Shown: in pieces, positions 1-5,253 of the stretch
Layout: each line of letters begins with the position of its first letter
Numbering within the stretch: position 1 is the stretch's first letter
Source: Candidatus Kapaibacterium sp.
Lineage (GTDB): Bacteria > Bacteroidota > Ignavibacteria > Kapaibacteriales > UBA2268
Reading direction: 5' to 3'
DNA: 8,794 nt
Assembly: GCA_027858275.1 (NCBI GenBank)
Contig: JAQIDA010000155.1
Coordinates: forward strand, 1 to 8,794
The notes under the pieces: generated by a model
Seen by the model: the letters and a program-made list of their open reading frames with translations, nothing else
Databases searched by the model: none
What the model was told of the DNA's origin: nothing
Made by a program: the position numbers and the translations under genes

Positions 1-44
1 AAAATTTTGAAATCTTCCGATTTATTAATAAATAAAAATTCAAA

Positions 45-1175
45 TTAGACTATCGGCAATTCTTCAGGGGCATTAGTCAGGTGTTTGCCGCCGCTCCTTG
101 TTACATGGATGTTGTCTTCAATACGAATTCCGAATTTGTCAGGAATGTATATCCCGGGTTCTACGGCAAGGACCGCGTCTTCAGGAATGATTTCCGTGTC
201 TGTTCTAAAAGTAATCAAAGGTCTTTCATGGGGGACCAAACCGATACCGTGTCCGAGTGAATGTTGGAAATTATCTCCGTAGCCGGCTTCAACGATAATA
301 TCACGAGCTGAAGCGTCCAATAATTTCCCGTTTACAGCGGGATGAATTTTAGCAATTGCCGCTTCTTTTGCTTCATGTAATAGTTTATATATTTTTTTCT
401 GTTCTTTAGTCGCTTTGCCTACCGCGACAGTGCGAGTAATGTCAGATAAGAATCCGTTGACCGTACATCCGTAATCCATTAGGACGATGTCGCCTTTTTT
501 AATAACTCTGTCCGTCGGTTTACCATGTACCATAGCTGAGTTAGGGCCGCTTAACGCAATGATCGGGAAGGCGTCTGATTCTGAGCCTAAGAGTCTGCCT
601 TGATGAGCAATCTCGACGGCAAGATCTATTTCAGTAATTCCCGGCTTGATAAATTTGAGCATTTTTTCATAAACTTGCTCTGCGATTTCACAAGCTTTTT
701 GAATGGCCGCTAATTCATCAGTAGACTTCGGCATTGTGAAAGGTTCCACTACTGCCATAGCCGGTTTGAATTTCAAGGGCCTCATTTTGTTGCGAATATC
801 CACTGCGTCAGAATATGAAGTTCTGTCAGCTTCAAAAGCGATCGAGGAAGTGTTTTTCAAGAATTTTTCTGTTTTGAGCAAATCCCATACGTCTCTGCTG
901 ATATGAGTAAACATACCGGGCAAGTCGTATAGTTCGTTTTTAATCTGCTCTTCATATCTGTCATCAGTGACAAAATGAATTTCTGTTTCTGTGATGAAAA
1001 TCGTTGACGCTGTTCCATAAAAATTAGTCAAGTACCTTATGTTCGGCAAATAAGTGACAACAAGAGCGTCTGTTTTCAAGTCTTCGAGTGTGAAGCGCAA
1101 TTGTTGTAAACGTATATCGGCAATAGCCGGATAGCTAAGTTCAGTATTATTATCTGCATTCATATTTTTTACCAT
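45..1175 (-). CDS. M24B family Xaa-Pro aminopeptidase/dipeptidase-like metallopeptidase
   Basis: Predicted cytoplasmic dinuclear-metal peptidase that cleaves bonds involving proline at the N-terminus of peptides. The 376 residues split into a creatinase-type N-terminal domain (about 20-145) and a pita-bread catalytic domain (about 153-372). All five metal ligands expected for the family are visible: D234 in MDYG, D245 in SDITR, H309 in GHGIG, E339 in AVEPG and E353 in RIEDN. The usual accessory histidines are also present, H217 in VHGKP and H316 in PHE. There is no signal peptide. The length is near the short PepQ/YpdF-like members and below E. coli PepP (about 440), so aminopeptidase P versus prolidase cannot be settled from sequence and I give no symbol. 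The ATG lies 17 nt after the guaB stop with no Shine-Dalgarno match; a second ATG at codon 5 is an equally possible start. Likely co-transcribed with guaB. The family call is secure. Confidence 0.93.
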   Translation of the reverse strand: MVKNMNADNNTELSYPAIADIRLQQLRFTLEDLKTDALVVTYLPNIRYLTNFYGTASTIFITETEIHFVTDDRYEEQIKNELYDLPGMFTHISRDVWDLLKTEKFLKNTSSIAFEADRTSYSDAVDIRNKMRPLKFKPAMAVVEPFTMPKSTDELAAIQKACEIAEQVYEKMLKFIKPGITEIDLAVEIAHQGRLLGSESDAFPIIALSGPNSAMVHGKPTDRVIKKGDIVLMDYGCTVNGFLSDITRTVAVGKATKEQKKIYKLLHEAKEAAIAKIHPAVNGKLLDASARDIIVEAGYGDNFQHSLGHGIGLVPHERPLITFRTDTEIIPEDAVLAVEPGIYIPDKFGIRIEDNIHVTRSGGKHLTNAPEELPIV

Positions 1176-1192
1176 AATCTAATTGAGCAGTA

Positions 1193-2662
1193 TTATTTAA
1201 CAAAATAATTCGGTGATTCTTTTGATATATTTATGTCGTGCGGATGTGATTCTCTGAGTCCGGAAGCGGTCATTTTTACAAATTTAGCTTTCTTCTTCAT
1301 ATCCGCGATTGTTCCTGTTCCGCAGTATCCCATCGCGGATCTTAAACCGCCGATGATTTGAGCTATTGTATCTCGCATAGTGCCTTTGAAAGGAACACGT
1401 CCTTCGATTCCTTCGGGAACAAGTTTAGAAATACCTTCTTCGGCATCTTGGAAATATCTGTCGGCTGACCCTTGGGCCATTGCTCCGAGTGAACCCATTC
1501 CGCGATACATTTTGAATGCTCTGCCTTCGAAGATTACTTTTTCGCCGGGACTTTCTTCGTGTCCGGCTAACATTGATCCAACCATAACTGCATCTGCTCC
1601 GGCCGCTAATGCTTTGGGAACGTCTCCTGTTTGTTTAATTCCGCCGTCGGCAATTACAGGAACATTGTGTTTTGCGGCAGCTCCGGCAACGTTCATAATC
1701 GCTGTCATCTGAGGGACTCCGACTCCGGCAATAATTCTTGTTGTGCAAATTGAACCGGGACCTATACCAACTTTAAGTCCGTCAGCTCCGGCTTCAATCA
1801 ATGCTTCTGCTGCTTCAGCAGTGGCAATATTCCCGGCTATAACTTGGAGATCGGGGTGCTTGGCTTTGACTTTTTTTACAGTTTCTATCACGAGCTTTGT
1901 ATGTCCGTGAGCCGTATCAACAAAAATCGCGTCCACTCTCGAATTAACAAGGGCCTGAACTCTTTCGCAAGTGTTCTCGGCAATACCTACAGCCGCACCG
2001 ACTCTGAGCCGACCTTTTTCGTCCTTGCAAGCATTCGGATGTTTTTTCTTTTTCTGAATATCTTTGAAAGTGATCAGACCAAGCAACATGCCGTCTTTAT
2101 CTACTACGGGCAGCTTTTCAATTCTGTGCTGTTGGAGAATTATTTCAGCTTCTTCCAAAGTTGTACCGAAAGGAGCAGTGATAAGATTGTCCTTAGTCAT
2201 CGCGTTTTGAATTAATTCTTGAGGATCAAGTTGGAATCTCAAGTCGCGATTAGTAATGATTCCGATAAATTTTTTATTTTCATCGACAATCGGAAATCCG
2301 GAAATGTGGAATTTCGCCATCAAATCTAAAGCGTCTTTGATTTTGTTAGTGCCTCTCAATATAACAGGATCGTTGATCATACCGCTTTCGGAGCGTTTGA
2401 CCAAATCGACTTGTTCTGCCTGATCTTTGATGGACATATTCTTATGTATCACGCCTATGCCGCCTTCGCGAGCAATTGCTATTGCCATATTTGATTCGGT
2501 GACGGTATCCATTGCCGCGCTGAGTATCGGCAAATTAAGAGTGATTTTTTGGGTAAGTTTAGTCCCTAATTGCGCGTCCCTCGGCAACAAATCGGAGTAA
2601 CCGGGGATTAACAAGACATCATCAAATGTGATCCCTGTTTCAACTATTTTGACATTGTACAT
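1193..2662 (-). CDS. guaB: Inosine-5'-monophosphate dehydrogenase
   Basis: Cytoplasmic enzyme oxidising IMP to XMP with NAD+, the rate-limiting step of guanine nucleotide synthesis. The 489 residues are full length for the bacterial enzyme. The TIM barrel is interrupted by a Bateman pair of CBS domains at about 97-145 and 153-206, which in this family bind adenine/guanine nucleotides and tune activity. The active-site loop GPGSICTTR (301-309) carries the catalytic C306. The IMP-binding MYRGMGSLGAM stretch is at 385-395, and the mobile flap EGRVPFKG with the catalytic arginine R422 is at about 420-427. NAD-site residues of the type VDTAHGH are at 249-254. The ATG fits the family N-terminus (TFDDVLL at 12-18), but the upstream bases are AT-rich with no Shine-Dalgarno motif, as is common in Bacteroidota-type genomes. 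First gene of a probable two-gene unit with the M24 peptidase. Confidence 0.98.
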   Translation of the reverse strand: MYNVKIVETGITFDDVLLIPGYSDLLPRDAQLGTKLTQKITLNLPILSAAMDTVTESNMAIAIAREGGIGVIHKNMSIKDQAEQVDLVKRSESGMINDPVILRGTNKIKDALDLMAKFHISGFPIVDENKKFIGIITNRDLRFQLDPQELIQNAMTKDNLITAPFGTTLEEAEIILQQHRIEKLPVVDKDGMLLGLITFKDIQKKKKHPNACKDEKGRLRVGAAVGIAENTCERVQALVNSRVDAIFVDTAHGHTKLVIETVKKVKAKHPDLQVIAGNIATAEAAEALIEAGADGLKVGIGPGSICTTRIIAGVGVPQMTAIMNVAGAAAKHNVPVIADGGIKQTGDVPKALAAGADAVMVGSMLAGHEESPGEKVIFEGRAFKMYRGMGSLGAMAQGSADRYFQDAEEGISKLVPEGIEGRVPFKGTMRDTIAQIIGGLRSAMGYCGTGTIADMKKKAKFVKMTASGLRESHPHDINISKESPNYFVK

Positions 2663-2713
2663 ATTAGCAGATTTATTTTATTTAACATTATATATTTCAA
2701 GTATTTTAAAGTT

Positions 2714-2728
2714 TCGTCTTTGAGACGA
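2714..2728 (-). other. Small hairpin in the guaB leader
   Basis: TCGTCT and AGACGA form a perfect 6-bp stem around a 3-nt loop, about 52-66 nt before the guaB start codon and downstream of the promoter candidate, so it would lie in the 5' leader of the mRNA. On the guaB strand the run after the stem is AACTTTAAAATAC, not a clean U-tract, so it is not an obvious terminator. It could be a leader structure, a protein site or a dispersed palindromic repeat; its function is not known. Confidence 0.4.
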
Positions 2729-2788
2729 GTTGGAAAACAATGTTGTTATTTCACTACCGGAAATCAATTCCGATAAAAAAATTCACAT

Positions 2789-2816
2789 ATTATAATGATT
2801 ATATATCATTAATCAA
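2789..2816 (-). promoter_or_regulatory. Candidate sigma70-type promoter for guaB
   Basis: Reading the minus strand, TTGATT (2811-2816) is followed after 16 nt by a perfect TATAAT (2789-2794). Transcription would start near 2782 and give a leader of about 120 nt carrying the 2714-2728 hairpin. The -10 box is exact and the -35 box matches 4 of 6. The area is very AT-rich, so chance matches are easy, and Bacteroidota often use a different (TTTG/TAnnTTTG) promoter. Confidence 0.4.
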
Positions 2817-2891
2817 AACATTATTTAGCAGAATGAGGATTATCTGTGTGTTTTAGTGTATGAATTTATGAATCGAAGATGAATTTTCTGC

Positions 2892-2909
2892 ATTTGATAA
2901 ATATCAAAT
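2892..2909. repeat. 18-bp palindrome ATTTGATA-AA-TATCAAAT
   Basis: Perfect inverted repeat with 8-bp arms and a 2-bp centre. The right half-site AATATCAAA (2900-2908) recurs as a direct copy at 2916-2924, 16 bp further on, where it runs into the terminator stem. The form is that of a dimeric regulator's operator with an extra half-site. It lies about 230 bp before guaB and 65 bp beyond the atpC stop, upstream of the guaB promoter candidate. No regulator can be named. Confidence 0.45.
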
Positions 2910-2923
2910 ATAGTCAATATCAA

Positions 2924-2955
2924 AAGAGCGAAGTGTCATAGGACGCTTCGCTCTT
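2924..2955 (-). terminator. Intrinsic terminator of the atpD-atpC unit
   Basis: A 14-bp stem, AAGAGCGAAG..GTC paired with GAC..CTTCGCTCTT, closes on a 4-nt loop and begins 18 nt after the atpC stop. On the minus strand the stem is followed by a short T run (TCTTTTG). One pair is asymmetric: a G-U wobble if read from the plus strand, but a C-A mismatch in the atp mRNA (positions 2934/2945). GC-rich arms in an AT-rich spacer and the position directly after the last gene make this a confident terminator, possibly working in both directions. Confidence 0.85.
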
Positions 2956-2973
2956 ATTTGTCAGTGAGTTGAG

Positions 2974-3396
2974 TTAAGAAATCGTTTGAAATTTCTTAGC
3001 GGCTTTCAGCATGTTGTCTGATTCCGCAAGAATCTTGCTGAGCTCAGCTGCATGGACTTTGTCGGCTGCTTTGAAATTTTTATAAGCTTCATCGTGATCA
3101 GCTTCTGCCTGCGTCATATCAATCGAGCTTGCTTCAGTAGCCGTTTCCACAAGAAGCGACACTTTGTTATTTATGATTTCGACAAAACCGGTTCCCGTAG
3201 CGAACAACAAGGTCTTGTTTGAATCATCGGCGATTTTGACGATTCCGAGATCAATCGATGACATAATCGCTGCGTGATTACTCAGAGCCTGAAACGGACT
3301 TTTCGAACCCGGAACGCTTACCGATACGGCTTTGCCGGAGTAGATGATTTTTCGCGGAGTTACAATTTCCACACTCATTAATTTATCTTGAGCCAT
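2974..3396 (-). CDS. atpC: ATP synthase F1 subunit epsilon
   Basis: Central-stalk subunit of F1Fo ATP synthase that links rotor gamma to the c-ring and can inhibit ATP hydrolysis. The 140 residues show the usual two parts: an N-terminal beta-sandwich (about 5-90) with the conserved VTPRKIIYSG opening and the LSNHAAI segment matching the family's LPxHAP loop, then an alanine/lysine-rich helical hairpin (about 92-138). It starts 60 nt after atpD and ends just before a strong terminator, so it closes a two-gene unit. The beta-epsilon pair separate from the other atp genes resembles the Chlorobium atp2 operon, but as I recall the Chlorobium epsilon is much shorter and lacks most of the helical part, whereas this one keeps it. 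Only a weak purine stretch (GGGACAG) precedes the ATG. Confidence 0.96.
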   Translation of the reverse strand: MAQDKLMSVEIVTPRKIIYSGKAVSVSVPGSKSPFQALSNHAAIMSSIDLGIVKIADDSNKTLLFATGTGFVEIINNKVSLLVETATEASSIDMTQAEADHDEAYKNFKAADKVHAAELSKILAESDNMLKAAKKFQTIS

Positions 3397-3456
3397 TCTA
3401 TTTCTGTCCCGCTTAATCTTACTAATAATTTAATTATTATAAACATGCAACAATGG

Positions 3457-4863
3457 TTACTTCTGTTTATTGTATTTGTCCCAAACTTCGTCGAGTGTGC
3501 CTGTATACGCGAAATATCCTTCGGGGATTTCGTCGCATTCGCCGGCCAATATAGATTTGAAGCCTGCGATAGTATCTTCGATTTTCACATATTTGCCCGG
3601 GAATCCTGTGAACTGTTCCGCAACAAAGAAAGGCTGTGAGAAGAATTTCTGCATCTTACGAGCGCGATAAACAGTCAATTTATCTTCGTCGGACAATTCG
3701 TCCATTCCGAGGATGTTAATGATGTCCTGAAGATCTTTGTATTTCTGAAGCATCATTTTCACGTTTGTAGCGGTATTGTAGTGATCTTCACCAACGATAA
3801 GCGGATCAAGGATTCTTGATGTTGAATCAAGCGGATCCACAGCAGGATATATACCAAGCTCTGAAATCTGTCTTGACAACACTGTTATGGCATCAAGATG
3901 AGTGAAAGTATTTGCGGGAGCAGGGTCAGTTAAATCGTCTGCGGGAACATACACAGCCTGAACTGATGTAATTGAACCGTCGTTTGTCGATGCGATTCTT
4001 TCCTGCAAAACACCAAGTTCCGTCGCCAATGTCGGCTGATAACCAACGGCCGAAGGCATACGTCCGAGCAAAGCTGATACTTCAGAACCCGCTTGGATGA
4101 AACGGAAGATATTATCAACGAATAACAACACGTCGCGTTTCTCTACATCGCGGAAATGTTCCGCAACAGAAAGAGCTGTAAGAGCTACTCTTGAGCGAGC
4201 TCCCGGCGGTTCGTTCATCTGACCGAACACGAGTGCGGTTTTGTCAATAACACCTGATTCCTGCATTTCCTTATAGAGATCGTTACCCTCGCGAGTACGT
4301 TCTCCAACGCCGGCGAAACATGAGTAGCCGCCGTGATGCTTTGCGATATTGTGAATAAGTTCCTGGATAATAACAGTTTTACCAACACCGGCGCCGCCGA
4401 ATAGACCTGTTTTGCCGCCCTTAGTGAACGGTTCGATCAAGTCGATAACTTTAATACCTGTTTCGAACATTTCAGCGTTTGTGCTTAATGTGTCAAAATC
4501 AGGTGACGGTTTGTGAATAGAACTGTAATTTTTTGTTTTGATTTCGCCTTTGCCGTCAATGGCATCGCCTGTAACGTTCATCATTCTTCCCAATACTTCA
4601 GTGCCGACCGGCACAGTAATAGGACGTTCCGTATCAATAACTTTCATCCCTCTTACAAGACCGTCAGTAGAATCCATTGATACCGAACGAACACGATCTT
4701 CGCCGAGATGCTGCTGAACTTCACATACCAGAATAGTTTCTTCACCTGTTTCGGGTGATTTTCTCGGAATATGCAGAGCGTTAAGAACTGCCGGAATAGT
4801 GCCTACTTTAAATTCAATGTCTACTACCGGACCAATAACCTGTACAATACGACCTTCATTCAT
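3457..4863 (-). CDS. atpD: ATP synthase F1 subunit beta
   Basis: Catalytic subunit of the F1 head, making ATP from ADP and phosphate at the inner face of the cytoplasmic membrane. The 468 residues are full length. The order is the N-terminal beta-barrel (1-80), the nucleotide-binding domain with P-loop GGAGVGKT (156-163), GERTREGND with the catalytic glutamate E188, the Walker B region LLFVDNIFRF (247-255), and the GRMPSAVGYQPTL segment (267-279). The C-terminal helical domain carries DELSDED (388-394), the family's DELSEED motif that meets gamma and epsilon. No key residue is missing. The ATG starts the conserved EGRIVQVIGPVVD opening and has a GGAG site 10 nt upstream. Downstream atpC follows after 60 nt. 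The alpha, gamma, delta and Fo genes are not next to it in this window. Confidence 0.99.
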   Translation of the reverse strand: MNEGRIVQVIGPVVDIEFKVGTIPAVLNALHIPRKSPETGEETILVCEVQQHLGEDRVRSVSMDSTDGLVRGMKVIDTERPITVPVGTEVLGRMMNVTGDAIDGKGEIKTKNYSSIHKPSPDFDTLSTNAEMFETGIKVIDLIEPFTKGGKTGLFGGAGVGKTVIIQELIHNIAKHHGGYSCFAGVGERTREGNDLYKEMQESGVIDKTALVFGQMNEPPGARSRVALTALSVAEHFRDVEKRDVLLFVDNIFRFIQAGSEVSALLGRMPSAVGYQPTLATELGVLQERIASTNDGSITSVQAVYVPADDLTDPAPANTFTHLDAITVLSRQISELGIYPAVDPLDSTSRILDPLIVGEDHYNTATNVKMMLQKYKDLQDIINILGMDELSDEDKLTVYRARKMQKFFSQPFFVAEQFTGFPGKYVKIEDTIAGFKSILAGECDEIPEGYFAYTGTLDEVWDKYNKQK

Positions 4864-5253
4864 ACGACCGCGACTCCAATTATTTTTTACATTTATTTTT
4901 TATCTAAATTTCTGTTTCAATGATTACTTTTCCCTTTAAACAATATATGTTTATCGAAAATATGTAACTAACACTTAAAATTAAGCAATTCCCGGCAAAC
5001 CAACAACAGATGAGTGCTTGTATTTCCGTCAAAGAATAATATCTGTATTCAATAAGTTTTTTGTATCAAAAAGCATACAGTATCTAAGTGCTTGATTAAT
5101 TAGGATTAATATAATATTTGTGTTTGCCCGTTCAAGATTGGTTTTGCTGTCGGGATCAAAAGAAATATTTAAAATATAGGGGCGGCTGTGTTTCGGAATG
5201 ACTTGCTTGAAATACGCTTCCTGATTAGCAGAAGTATGGAATCGGTTAGTAAA
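4864..5253. other. Gene-free spacer between the T9SS gene and atpD
   Basis: A 390-bp AT-rich stretch with no gene having both a plausible start and a ribosome site. It must hold the atpD promoter, but several weak minus-strand candidates compete, for example TTAGTT-18 nt-TATATT in about 4940-4970, and none stands out. A GGAG at 4874-4877 serves atpD. An AT-only palindrome ATATTT-A-AAATAT lies at 5165-5177. No GC-rich terminator hairpin follows the T9SS gene. The half nearest that gene (5029-5253) is free of stops on the minus strand for 74 codons; see findings. Confidence 0.6.
4874..4877 (-). promoter_or_regulatory. Ribosome binding site of atpD
   Basis: GGAG on the minus strand ends 10 nt before the atpD ATG. 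It supports the chosen start and contrasts with guaB and the peptidase gene, which have no Shine-Dalgarno match. Confidence 0.5.

Larger units (their letters stand above)
2663..2923. other. AT-rich regulatory spacer upstream of guaB
   Basis: This spacer lies between the guaB start and the atpC-side terminator and holds no credible coding frame on either strand. It contains, in guaB transcription order, an 18-bp palindrome, a TATAAT-type promoter candidate and a small leader hairpin, each listed separately. A further AT-only inverted repeat, TAATGAT/ATCATTA with a 5-nt spacer (2793-2811), overlaps the promoter candidate. The start codon is preceded by AT-rich bases without a Shine-Dalgarno site. 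Confidence 0.6.

Noticed and set aside
1..44. Possible terminator after the M24 peptidase gene
   Set aside because: AT-rich with no GC stem visible in the 44 bases available; the signal may lie beyond the left edge.
1380..1712. 110-codon plus-strand open frame inside guaB
   Set aside because: Antisense shadow of the IMPDH catalytic region with no ribosome site or known family pattern.
1844..2215. 123-codon plus-strand open frame inside guaB
   Set aside because: Entirely antisense to the conserved guaB coding sequence; composition reflects the opposite strand's codons.
2905..2912. Minus-strand TATATTTG as a Bacteroidota-type -7 box for guaB
   Set aside because: Matches TAnnTTTG, but no TTTG box lies at the expected 19-23 nt upstream, and it is embedded in the palindrome about 240 nt from guaB.
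3421..3440. AT-only palindrome (TAATAATT-T-AATTATTA, 3423-3439) between atpD and atpC as a terminator
   Set aside because: No G or C, single-base centre, no T-run logic; co-transcription of atpD and atpC is more likely.
3388..3670. Plus-strand open frames across the atpC-atpD junction
   Set aside because: Antisense to conserved atpD sequence; no start signals.
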